Assembly: GCF_023065955.2 (NCBI RefSeq)
Contig: NW_026622763.1
Span: forward strand, 79,837,299-79,901,298
Direction of reading: 5' to 3'
DNA length: 64,000 bases
DNA from: Ursus arctos
Lineage: Eukaryota; Chordata; Mammalia; Carnivora; Ursidae
In this document: piece after piece, positions 23,600 through 34,690 of the stretch
Numbering within the stretch: position 1 is the first letter of the stretch
Layout: every line of letters starts with the position of its first letter
Notes under the pieces: model-generated
What the model saw: only the letters and a program-made list of their open reading frames with translations
The model's database searches: none
Told to the model about the DNA's origin: nothing
Program-made: the position numbers and the translations under genes

Positions 23600-24395
23600 A
23601 AAAGAATAATTATAAAATACTTGACAAAGAATTAATATCTTTAATATACGAAGAGCTTTTCGTAGTTATTAGAAAAAATTTCAATAGAAAATTGGAAAAA
23701 TATATGCTCAGTTCACCAAAAAAAGAAATTCAGGGCTAAGATATATGAAATATATTCAACCTCACAAGTCAGTAAAACAATTGAGATTCTATATTGGCAA
23801 ACACTGGCAGATGCTGAAACGTACATGTCTCAGTATCACCGTATGTGCTTGTTGGATATTTAAATTGATGCTACTTTCCTGCAAGCCAATGTAGTAATTG
23901 TATAAGGCACCGCCATAAGGAATCTGTTATCTTTTTATCTTTTATCCAGTCATTCCATTTTGAAGAATTATCCTACCAAAAAAAAAAAATCAAAGATTTA
24001 ATCAAGATTTAAGTTTAAGGATTTTTCACTATAGTGAACTCAATTTCCCAGCAATTAGAGGGTTTGTGAAATTATAGGCTATTGATCTAATAGATAAAAT
24101 AGACTATTATGCAACCAGTAAAGATCTTGAGACTATTTAATGACATGAAAAATGTTAATGATAAAGCATCAGTTGAGAAGAGTATCAGATATGTTACTGT
24201 ATAAATGTATGTATAGATGTACATATATAAATGATGTAAAGGAAATATATCCATTTGTAAATGATAGAAGGAAATTCAGCAAGAGGTTAACGTCGGTTTT
24301 TCTCTTAGTGGTAGTTGCAAGGATAATTTTTTTTTAAGTACGATGTGAATTTGTATTACAATAATATAAACACATATGAAAATTCTCTGAAATAA
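23600..24395 (+). mobile_element. L1M LINE 3' end, sense
   Basis: TTCAACCTCACAAGTCAGTA, ATTGGCAAACACTGGCAG, CAGTCATTCCATTTTGAAGA, AGACTATTATGCAACCAGTA and GGTAGTTGCAAGGATAA appear in the order of an old L1 3' end (CTCAACCTCACT..., CAGCAATTCCACTTCTAGGA, TACTATGCAGCCA, CAGTGGTTGCCTCTGG). It has many indels and no coding capacity. Confidence 0.7.
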
Positions 24396-24639
24396 AATAC
24401 ACCAAGTAGTAATAGTAATGACAAAAACAGTTACAACATGAAAATCAAGCTAAGCCCACAGAGATCCATTCCATTAAATTAACACAAATCCACATCTAAA
24501 GAATCATGAAAATATTAGCTACCACAAACAAATAAGATTAGTAAGTAAGTAATACTTCCTTAAATATGTAAGAATTTGAGAATATAATAAAAAGTTGGCT
24601 CAATACATCCACAGCCACAGAAAATTTCTATGGCAAAAT

Positions 24640-24752
24640 TAACATAGGCAGTAACCTCTGTGATATTGGCCATAGCAACTTCTTTCTAGGTATATCTCTT
24701 GAGGCAAGGGAACCAAAGCAAAAATAAGCTAGTGAGACTGCAAGGATAATTT
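24640..24752 (+). mobile_element. L1 ORF2 fragment, sense
   Basis: The reading includes CDIGHSNFFLGISLEARE, matching the L1 ORF2 segment around D-x-F-x-G-x-S-x-x-A-R. It is about 110 bp, with no visible ends, and belongs to a different L1 region from the remnant just upstream. Confidence 0.6.
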
Positions 24753-24965
24753 TTATCTTCTTTATACATGCCTGTACTTTTTTAATCTTCTGACACAAAT
24801 ATGTATTACATTTACAATTAGAATAAAATCAATTGGCAGCAGTAAAATAATTTTAAAGTATAATTAAAAATCAGGTAATTTGCTCATGGTAGAAAGAATT
24901 GGGGATATTTAACTCTGAAAAGAAAAAGGAGTGTAGAGTATATTGGCTGATCTCCTATCATTGAG

Positions 24966-25131
24966 GAGGCGGTTAAGCGTCTGCCTTCGGCTCAGGGCGT
25001 GATCCCGGCGGGATCCTCTGCTATGAGCCTGCTTCTTCCTCTCCCACTCCCCCTGCTTGTGTTTCCTCTCTTGCTGGCTGTCTCTATCTCTGTCAAATAA
25101 ATAGATAAAATCTTAAAAAAAAAAAAAAAAA
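24966..25131 (+). mobile_element. CanSINE, sense, lacking its usual head
   Basis: GGCGGTTAAGCGTCTGCCTT is followed by GCTCAGGGCGTGATCCCGGC, CTGCTTCTTCCTCTCCCACT, CCCCTGCTTGTGTTTCCTCT, CTGTCAAATAAATAGATAAA and A17 at 25115-25131. The first ~20 bases of the tRNA-like head are missing and the CAGGCTCCC stretch is shortened. The long pure A tail suggests a young copy. No convincing TSD was found. Confidence 0.9.
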
Positions 25132-27604
25132 GAATATTTATGGGCAGAATGATATGTGTGTTAACAGATTTCAGGTCAATACAGAAAGTTACTCTTTACC
25201 GGTTGAAATGGTATTAAACAGGAGCACATTCCACTGCAATGCTCAGATAACTATACCAACGGTAGTATAATAAACAGGAGTTTATTGGTCATATATAACG
25301 TGAAATCCAAATAGGGCCAATTCAATGGCTCAGGGGAACCATGAAAGAACTGTGCTCCTTTCTTTTTCCTCTCTGCCATTCTTGGTTTTCTGGCTCTTGT
25401 CCTCATGTTTGTTATGTCAGTATCCAGTGCTGTGTCTTCAACAATCATGTCCAAGTTCCAGGCAAAAAGAAAAAAAGGTAGGGAAGAGCAGAGGGTAATA
25501 GTGTATGCCAATATTCTTCCCTTTCTATCAGGAAATCCAACATTGTATAAGGAGTGCTGCCCAGTAAACTTCCATTTTGATCTCACTGACCAGGAGAATG
25601 AGGGCCAGCCAAAAGTGTGTGCCATAGCTTCCCTAGGAGGTACTGAGTTTCCGGTCACTGCTAGAAGTGCAAAGAGAGCCTTGTATACATTGGGCAGAAT
25701 TTCTGAGTCCTTTTAGATCCTCATCTTTAGAGGCTATTATTCCAATTCCATTTTGATAGAGATGTACAATCCATAGAAAAGCAGTAAGAAAGCAAAGACC
25801 TTATTCCCTGTCCATGGTCAAACTCAAGCTTGACTAATTATATTTCTGTTGGAGTAGGGCAAAGAGTCAGAGTTGTTAAGGACAGTGATGATGCCATTTC
25901 AAACCAGAGAATTAGTGAAGGCTTAACATTTAGGAAGGAGATAACGCAGATGGAACAACAATAAAATATTTGTTCTTCTTAATGACATAAAGCAATAGTT
26001 TTAAGTTTATATTTTCACATCCTGAGTTACTTAGACAATTTTTCTGTTTGAAGCAAGCAAGGATTTTTCCCTCCTGTTAGTTGCTAAAAGCACAGGGCCT
26101 AGAGCCTATGAGATTTACCAGAACCTACCAAGTATCCAAGAGATGAAAAAAATTGTTGGCTCTGAGGTATGAAGATAAAGCCAGAAATTTGAAATTAATA
26201 AATGTTTGAATATCCCTAAAGTGTAACCCCATGCTGATTTTACTAATTGTTACATTTATAATTCATAAAAAAAATCAGCATTACATTTGAAAACAGTTAC
26301 TTTGGGATTTTTATTCCAATTCACAAGAATTTCTATATATTCACAAAGATTGCTAAAAAAAAAAAAGAATCAGTCAATATCTATTAAAGAGTAATTCGTA
26401 CCCAAATAATTTTAAATTCATTTTTCCAAATCTCTTTTAAAGTTTTATGGCAAGAAAATTTATTTATTATAAGCATCAGGGAGCAAGGGGAGGAGGAAAA
26501 GGTAGTAGGATGGGATGATGCACTTTCCTTCCTTCATCCGCAGTCTCTGAGGCCTCCAAAGAAACCCCTGGTCAAAGGAAAAGAGATTTAAAAATTGCTG
26601 CCTGTGAAGTCACTTTGGACTCTCCATCTGTCAACTTTCCATTTTTCCTATTTGCGTTTTCTATTAGCTCAACCTTGTTCGAGATTCTTAGTATACCTCA
26701 ACACCTTCCCAAAAGATCGTGTTTATTTAATATGTATGTGTAATCATCTGTTCTGCAAAAAGGAGTCTGATTTAAATGACCTTATCTAATAGATCAGTAT
26801 AAACTATCAGATAGTTCACTAGAATGTGTGCAGACCTTTGTGCATCCCATTTAAGGGAATGGTGGTGTTCTCTGAGATGGAGAGACAGCACATAAACCTC
26901 CGAAGTTAATATCCTCTAATAAACAATGAATCTGGATGACAACGTTTCAAAATCTATTACATACTAGTAGCCCTGTTTTTGCACAGTTTGCATATTAAAC
27001 AGATGATAGTCAATTCTGGGCAGAAATATAGACAGTATTATATACTTCAATTCATGCCAGAAGAGAAATCTTTTGATAGCACTTACTGTAGCCAAGAACA
27101 GAAGCAGCTATACAATCGCCAGCCAGAAACCAGGTGCCAGAATTAATACATGCAAGAATGAAATGGGTTGCTGTCTTAGTGTGAAGTCCATAAGCTCTAG
27201 GAGAAATGCACATATAAATCCTGCGTTAACTCGGGTTACTGGAGCTTGAGGGTTATAGTTCAGTTCCCGGCTGGCCAGTTAACTTTACGAGAAGAAACAA
27301 TGCTGCGTGATGGGAGGGTATGTTTCTGCCCAGCTGACCCTCTCTTGCACATGTGCAGAAGTGCCAGGGAGAGAGCAGGGATGGTGTTCAGCAATGTAAG
27401 CCCTGCACATGACTTGGATATATCAGGCTTACTTGTCAGAGGTGTAGGTGACACACAGCTCCGCAGCTGGTAATGCATGGGATGACAGAATCAGGATGCA
27501 GGAAGATCTCAACAGGGAGAACTGATGAGCTGCAATTCAGAAGATTAAATTTAATAGGGATAAATGTAAATTCCTGTACTTGGGTTAAAAATAAAGAAAT
27601 CACA
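25132..27604. other. Unassigned intronic sequence
   Basis: No gene or repeat family was recognised over 2.5 kb. A 135-codon minus-strand frame at 25251-25658 shows no domain, no splice signals that would suit PARD3B and the wrong strand; it is treated as chance. Confidence 0.55.
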
Positions 27605-28022
27605 TCTGCCTCCTGCCTTATGCCCATCCAGCTCATTTTCCACACTATAGTCTGGGTGATCTCTTTAAAACACAAATCCGATCATGTCACTTCCTTGCTA
27701 AAAAGCCCTTAACAGCATCCCACTGCCTTGAGGTTAAAGATAAAACTCATAAAATGGTTTTGGGTTCCTCCATGACTGACCCCTTTCTTTCTACTTCACC
27801 TGGTCTCCCACCCATCTCCCTCTCACACTGAGTGCTCCAACTCTATGGAAGACCTTCAGGGTCTGTATACAGGACCTGTTTGGGAGCTTTCATGTTTCCT
27901 CTGACCAAACGTCATCTTCACACTACCCTATGCATCTTCAGGTCTCTACTTAAAGCCCTTGGGAAAACCCAATCCATAAACAAGGGTTAGTCTCTTAATT
28001 ACCTACTTTTGAGGTTCCCTAA
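27605..28022 (+). repeat. L2 LINE 3' region, sense
   Basis: CCGATCATGTCACTTCCTTG, AAAGCCCTTAACAGCATCCC and TAAAGATAAAACTCATAAAA, then ACTTCACCTGGTCTCCCACC and CATCTTCAGGTCTCTACTT, match the L2 order (GATCATGTCACTCCCCTGCT, CCAGTGGCTTCCCA, TTCAGGTCTCAGCTCAAA). Confidence 0.8.
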
Positions 28023-28026
28023 TCAT

Positions 28027-28660
28027 CCTTCTTTAATTCAACGTATATATAGTGAGTGCCTGCAGTGTCCTAGGCACTGTTCTAGACCCTGGGGACAAAA
28101 TGGTGAACAAAACAAAGCCCATGCCCACATAGAGCTTATGTTCTAGTGGAGAAGGTGTCAGGCAGGAATAGTGCTTTGTAGGAAACTGAAGCAGAATGAG
28201 GAGATAGCAATGAAGAGCTAGAGTTGGAAGCCCCACCATAGGTAAGGTGGGCAGGAGGACCTCTCTGAGGATGTGATGAATGTGGTGATGTGAAGGAGGA
28301 ATGATAAGGAGGACTGTGAGCTATATGGCTATCCAGGAAAATGGCACCGCGGTCAGGGAAAGAGCATGTCCCAGAGCTCTGAAGAGGGACGTGCCTAGCA
28401 TGTTTGGGAAACTCCAGAGAGGCCAGAATGGGCGGAGTATGCTAAGCAAGGGGAGAACTGTGCTGAATGAGGTTGGAAGGCCCCCAGGGACCAGCCCAGG
28501 CAGGGCTTAAAGGCTATCATGAGTTTTTAGATGTCCTTCTAAATGTGATCAGAAGCTACTGGGAGGCTTTGAGCATGGAACGTTGTGATAAGATTTTTGT
28601 TTTGTTTATTATTTTAAAAGGATCCCAGTAGCTTCTGTGTAGAAAATAGATTATAGGGAG
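28027..28660 (-). repeat. L2 LINE 3' region, antisense
   Basis: CAGTGTCCTAGGCACTGTTC, AGAGCTTATGTTCTAGTGGA, GGAGGACCTCTCTGAGGATG, GACGTGCCTAGCATGTTTGG, AGGCAGGGCTTAAAGGCTA and GGATCCCAGTAGCTTCTGTG are the reverse complement of the L2 3' region over 600 bp. It meets the sense L2 at 27605-28022 tail to tail. Confidence 0.85.
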
Positions 28661-29514
28661 TAATTGCAGAATCTCAAAGATCAGTCAGGGGGTTATTAGA
28701 TCAGTCAAGGTGAGAGCTGAAGGTAGCTTTGAGTGGGAAGACTTGCTAATACCTCTCATTGTATTTGTGACTAGTTCGTTGTGTGATAGAAACCCTGCTG
28801 GTTCCAGGCTGACTGTCTTGTTCACTTCTACAGTCCCAGTGCCTAGCATGATGCCGGGCACACCATTGTCTCTCCATAGATCTTTGTTGGACAAAGACCT
28901 GGCTTAACAGCAGCTAATACAAAAAACACTGCAGGGTGTTCATTGACAGTAGCCCATTTTGCCTGCCAAAAAAGTTGCTCCAGTGTTAAGTTGCATTAAA
29001 AATCGAAGGGTTAGGGGGGAGTGAGGCGAAAAAGGAGATGCGAGTCCCAGGGCACTCCATGCTGCTTCTACTATTTCAAGACGATAGACTTGATCCTACA
29101 CCATTTTCCCCCTATCTTCGTTCTTGTTACGGCATCCCTCAGTCACAAGCCCACACACTGGGTTCTGTGGTTCTCTCTGTTATTTCATTCCTATGTTCAA
29201 GCAATAAGTTCTCTATGATGTCACTTGGATTTGTCTCTTTTTTTTCCTCTTCCCTCTGCTCTGACATCATCTGAACAATAGTCTACACCTCTCCTTGGTG
29301 AAGATTTCCAGGTACATGTGGCTCAGAACAACTTAGGACAACTCTGTCTTCTGAGAGCATCAACAACCATTTTTAAGAGACATCATGTGCTCTTTCATGT
29401 AGTCTGTTATGAAATCCTACTTCAGCAGGTAGTGGTGACAAGTGAAATATATTCTGCTTGATGGTAAAACCATTAGCAAAATCTTACCTCTTAGACACAT
29501 ACTAGAAGGAATTT
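28661..29514. other. Unassigned intronic sequence
   Basis: No gene was recognised. The segment near 28790-28890 (GTCCCAGTGCCTAGCATGAT) resembles an L2/MIR 3' tail but is short. Confidence 0.5.
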
Positions 29515-29725
29515 GTGCTTTGAAATCAGGAAATCTTCAGATTCCAGCTGCCCCACCTGCTAACTTTAACACATAATCCTACTGAGCCTCAGTTCCCTCC
29601 TCTGTAAAGTGACGATAATAATGCCCAACTCACAGAGCATTTGTAAGGATTAATAAGATAACATGTGTTAAAATGCTTAGCATGATTTCCAACACATGTA
29701 ATACGTTTTGGTTCCTTCCATCTTA
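29515..29725 (+). repeat. MIR SINE, sense
   Basis: GAGCCTCAGTTCCCTCCTCT, GTAAAGTGACGATAATAATG, CTCACAGAGCATTTGTAAGG and AAATGCTTAGCATGATTTCC are textbook sense MIR landmarks. Confidence 0.85.
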
Positions 29726-31299
29726 TCCCCATTAAGAATAGAATCACTTTGTGGAAATGTACACTTATAAGTAGTGAAATTATAGGTGTGTTGTTTTCCT
29801 GATTAATAGTGTAGAATAATTGTTTATTATGTGACTGACAGGGTAGCCTGTGCCCCCTTTTTTCCTGTGGCTTAATCAGTATCAATTTCCTGATGCAAAT
29901 AGAAATATTTATCAAGGTTCTAAGAAACATGAGCGTTTTTATAGTATTAATAGTAGAAATAATCCATCCCTGATAGATCCCAAGAATTCACAGATAGGTT
30001 TCCTAAAAGGGAACTCACACATGTAGTCTTTTCCCTGTCATAGATTTTAAAAAAGAGAGACTCCATACAACTAATCTTTGGGGACCTTTGTAATCTGTAA
30101 TAGTTTATCATGTAAAGATGGATAAAATATTATCTTTCCCTTCATTGAAGTTGCCCACAAATCAACATGATACAGAGTAGAAAATGGCACATTTGCTTGG
30201 AGGAAAAGCTAAAGTATCTTCAGGGGGAGACAGAAATGAGAGAATATTCTACAAAGAGGAGGTTATAGTGGGGAGCTGGGCTCAGGAGAAGTAAGTGTAT
30301 TTATACATGTAAGGCATTTCCAACTGAGGTAAAGGCAGGTGGGAATTACTCTATATGACTTTGATAAAAGGTAAATTGAGGAAGAGTTCAAACCTTCAAT
30401 GGAGTGCTGAGGAGATTAAATTACTTTCTATGCAGTTTAAATTTAGTGAAGGTTTTGGGATAGGTTAGAAAAATAATGAAAATGATACTTAGTACAGGTC
30501 AATCTGGATGTGGTAGATAAATAGTGTAGATTTGGGGAGATGGAGGTAGGTCAAGAGCAAATTGGAGGCAGTTGCCAAAGTTCAGCCATGGAATGGTAAA
30601 AGCCTAGGGTCCAGTTGTGAGGACTCTTGGAAGGAAGACTTGTGACAGTTGCTCATAACGATAGCATGTGTGCTGGACAGGGGAATAGTCCTGAGTTTAG
30701 ACATGGTTTTCTTTCAGTCTACAGCTGCATTCTCTTTTTGGTTATATATGCCAATTTTTTTTTAAAAAAATCCTATTTTCAGCATTGATTACATGGTATC
30801 CCTTTGTGGGAGAAAAGTGGGTAATGAGACTTCCAAAGAATATTGCTCTCAATCACTGATCACATTCTCAGCTCAGTGTCTCCCCATTGTATCCTGGATG
30901 ATAGTTAATCAAGTTGTCTTAGGGCTATTGGTTCTGTGATTTAGGAAACCATGGTCTTAAAAAAGGACAAAGATGTTTCAATTTAAAAAAAAAATATTAG
31001 AAATATTTTGCTACACATTCCAGAGAAATTAAGCAATACTATACCATGAAGCGGAGAGTCCAGAGAAAGCAAGATGGTTAGAGTGTGTAGAGTTCCAGAG
31101 AAGAGAGATCTGCACAGAGAGTGAACTCCAGGTATATTTAGAGATTCTGTCTTGAATATTACACAGAGTACTGATCAGAGCACTTACGTGAGAAAACTAC
31201 CAAGGTTGGGAAAATAATTCCCCAAAATATCCAGGAAATAGTACCCAGTGTTTATACAGGACCAAAAAATGTATTGGATAGGGTGTGCCTAAGGGCATT
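29726..31299. other. Mostly unassigned intronic sequence
   Basis: The section 30350-30680 may be an antisense L2 middle region (TTAGTGAAGGTTTTGGGATA, AAATTGGAGGCAGTTGCCAA) but is too worn to name firmly. From about 31030 the sequence may already be the 5' UTR of the L1M that follows. Nothing coding was recognised. Confidence 0.45.
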
Positions 31300-33400
31300 A
31301 CCTCTGTAGTAGGGCATTATCAGCCTGGAGTAAAGGCTATTCTGGTCCTACCTAGAAAATCTTAAAAGCAAACCCCAAAAGGATGAACTCTTTCCAAGTA
31401 ATTCAACTATATCCCAAAGATATGAAAATATTTAAAGGAATATAAAAATGCCAAGAACCCAACAAGGTAAAATTTATGGTATCTAGTATCCAATAAAAGA
31501 TTATCATGCATGCAAAGAACTATTGAAATATGACACATAATGAGAAAAATCAGTCATTAAAACCAGAACTGATGCAGATGTTAGAATTTGCAGACAAGCA
31601 CATTTAAAAATTATGATGACTGTATTCCATGCATTCAAAAACCTAGAGGAAAATTGAACATGTTAAGTAGAGGTATAGAAGATATTAAAAACTCATCTGG
31701 AAACAAAAAGTTTAACATCTGAGATGAAAAATACACTGGATGGAATTAATAGCAGATTAGACATTGCAGAAAACAAGATAAGTAAATATGAAGGCATAGC
31801 AATAGTAAAACAGAGACAAGACACACAGAAATGAGCAGTGAACTGTGAACTGAGGGACAACATTAAGGTAGACTGAGACTTGTAATTGGAGTCCCCAAAT
31901 GAGAGAAAAGGGAGACCAGAGAAAAATACATGAAGAAGTAATTGCCAAAATTTTCCCAAGTTTAATGAAAACTAGAAACCCAAATCCAAGGATAGGTCTC
32001 AAAAATGTTGAAAGGAATCAGGTCATACAACATATATTCTCTCACTATGGTGAAATTAAAATTTCAAAAACAGAAAGAACCCTGGAAAACCTACAAATAT
32101 TTGGATCGAGAAAAAAGCTAAGAGAAAACATAGAAAGTATTTGAATTGAATGAAAGTGAAAACACTGCGTGTCAGAATTTGTGCAACAATAAAAAAAATT
32201 GTGGGATGCCACTAAGAGGATAATTTATTACCGAACTATATTAGAAAAAGGAGAAAGATCTCAAATCAATGACTTCAGTTTTCACTTTAAGAAAATAGAA
32301 AAAGTAGGGTAAATTCAACCCAAATTAAGCTTAAAGAAAGAAATCATGAAAGAGTAGAAATCAATGAACTGGAAAAAAATTTTGGAGAAAATCAGTGAAT
32401 CCTAGGTCTAGTTTTTAAAGAAGGTCAAGTAAAATGGTGCCACATTACCAAGACCAATCAGGATAAAATAAAGACACGTGAACATTAACAGGATTGAGAG
32501 AAGGGACATCACTATGGATTCTACAGATAATTAAAGAATATTAAAGCACTATTATGAACAACATACTTGACACCTAAGATGAAATGAAATTTCAAATTAC
32601 TTGAGAGGGACAAACTATCAAACTCATGCAAGAAGAAATAGTCTGAGTAGCCCTATAGCTATTAAAGAAATTGAATTATAGTTAAATACTTTTCTACAAA
32701 GAAAACTTTAGGTCCAGATGGTTTCCCTGGTGCGTTCTACTAAGCATTAGTAGGAGGAAATAATATGAATTCTACAGAAACACTTCCAGATAAATAGAGG
32801 AGGGAGTACTTCCCCAACTCATTCTATGAAGATGGTGTTACTTAATATGGAAACCAGACAAGGACATTAGAAACCAACAAAAACAAAAAACAAAAACAAA
32901 ACAAAACCTTTAACTTGATGTCCTTCATGAATGGATACAAAATTATGTTATAAAATTGAGCAAATCGAACCCAACAATGTATAAAAAAAAAGATCATGAT
33001 CGAGTGGGGTTTATTTCAGGAATGCAAGTTTGGTCTAATATTTGAAATCAATCAATGTTAAGTCACATATTAAGAGACTAAAACACAAATGTATGATCAC
33101 ATCAGTAGATACAGAAAATGTTATTTGAAAGAATCCAGTATCATTTAATGAAAGAAAAGAATTTAAAGCACATTGCTTGGGAACAAATTTGTGGTAGAAT
33201 TATGAAGGAAGAAAATGATAAAATGCAAAATTCAGGATTGTGGTTACCTTTGAGTTAAGGAGGAAAGGGAATAAGATCGTAATGAAACACCCATGTGTTT
33301 CAAGGCAAAAATAGTATTTTTAAACCTAGCAGCTAAAACACAGTGTCTATTTTATTGTCCTTTATATCTCACACATATATTATGGATATTTTAATGCAAT
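31300..33400 (+). mobile_element. L1M LINE, sense, 5' and 3' parts with most of ORF2 deleted
   Basis: The 5'/ORF1 part shows AACCCAACAAGGTAAAATTT, ATGCAAAGAACTATTGAAAT, GATGCAGATGTTAGAATTTG, ATTAATAGCAGATTAGACAT and TTGTAATTGGAGTCCCCAAA. ORF2 is represented by TTAGGTCCAGATGGTTTCCC and CTTCCCCAACTCATTCTATG at about 32700-32830. Then the 3' end GCAAAATTCAGGATTGTGGT at about 33220 appears. An intact element would have several kilobases between these points, so large deletions are inferred. All frames are broken. Confidence 0.75.
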
Positions 33401-34077
33401 ATTTAATCAAAGCAACTTTTAATGCTAGTGGGAGTTTTTTTTTTTTTTTTTTTTTTTCTGAAATCATCATGTAACAGAAAGACCTCTATTTATTCTGTTT
33501 GCAGCTTTGGAAATTCGTCACATTTGTGTATTGAAAAAGAATATCCTCTGTGCCAAGCATTTCAGGTTTTTTGGAAATGTAATGTGATATTTTCTATAAA
33601 CAGAATGAACTGCTTGTTTAAGTGGCATACCATGTGAAGAACAGCAGTAAGATTAGTGACAGCAAGCCAAAAATAAACACAGAAGCACTAAAACCCCAGT
33701 GGTCAGTTCCATGTAACTCATTCATTAGCGAAGGACAATAAGGTATGACTAGTCTATGAATTTTATTTTTTTTCTACAGTTCACCACTTAAAATATAAGT
33801 GAATTGATATTTATTCCAAACAGTTCTACCATGTTTTGTTTTTTATCTAGACCTACCCCAGAATTGGACTCCAGTCACCCTTTCCTACCCCTTCCTTGCC
33901 AGGAAGGTGTGCAAATTACAAGACAAGAATTATACTAGGTTTATACACATGAGTGTTTCAACATTCATGTAAACATATACATAGCACAATATATATATGT
34001 CCCATTCATTCATCTAGAGCCCTGTGGTAAAGGGACATACTCATATTGCTGCTTTCTTTACTCTTACATGTTCTGCA
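33401..34077. other. Unassigned intronic sequence with T23 run
   Basis: T23 lies at 33435-33457. No transposon body was found on either side to explain it as a reversed A tail. The remainder is unrecognised. Confidence 0.6.
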
Positions 34078-34310
34078 TGCATTCACTCAACAAACATTAA
34101 TGAGTAAGCGGTGCTAAGCAAGATTCTAGGGTAACAAGGAAAAACAAGACGTACCTTCCTTAAGGTGTTCATACCACAGACCCATACACAAATAATGGAG
34201 AAATTTACAAATTTTGGTCCCTAAGCTCAGCGTGGAGACCTAAGAAGACGACTCGGAGAAGGTGACATTTAAATGGAATCTAAAAGCATGTTTGCAGAGC
34301 GGGAGAATGA
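34078..34310 (-). repeat. L2 LINE 3' end, antisense
   Basis: TTCACTCAACAAACATTAAT, GCTAAGCAAGATTCTAGGGT, GGAGAAGGTGACATTTAAAT and GGAATCTAAAAGCATG follow the antisense L2 pattern (AACAAATATTTATTGAGC, GTGACATTTGAGCTGAGTC). Confidence 0.7.
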
Positions 34311-34449
34311 AAGAATTTTCATTACGATTCAGAAGGAATTGTTTGTGCTATTCGTGTATTGTACAGATGCATGAAGTTGCATAGCGTGTTCAGAAACATA
34401 CTTCCTCTGTGCTGGAGTGCAGAGAGCCTAGCAAAAGTGGGTGTGAAAC

Positions 34450-34690
34450 ACAATCAGAGCACCGTTTGTGAGCACCTGCTCCTGCTCGAGTCCATAAGTT
34501 TTTGCCAGGCTCTGAGTTGCCCCATGCTGGAGGTAAGGGGCAGTATCTGCATTTTACAAATGAGTTCAGTAAGCTTGAAAAAGACTAAGTAAGTAGTCCA
34601 TAGCCATGCATGTAATTAGTGTCACAGTCCAGGTCCCTTTGACATCAAAGCTTGAGCTCTTCAACTCTTTTCATGCTACTCCCTATCCAT
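34450..34690 (-). repeat. MIR SINE, antisense
   Basis: TGTGAGCACCTGCTCCTGCT, TCTGCATTTTACAAATGAGT, AAGTAGTCCATAGCCATGCA, TCACAGTCCAGGTCCCTTTG and GAGCTCTTCAACTCTTTTCA follow the order of a reverse-complement MIR, including its right end. Confidence 0.7.

Noticed and set aside
25251..25658. 135-codon minus-strand open frame
   Set aside because: No recognisable motif, and it lies antisense inside a PARD3B intron with no promoter or splice evidence.
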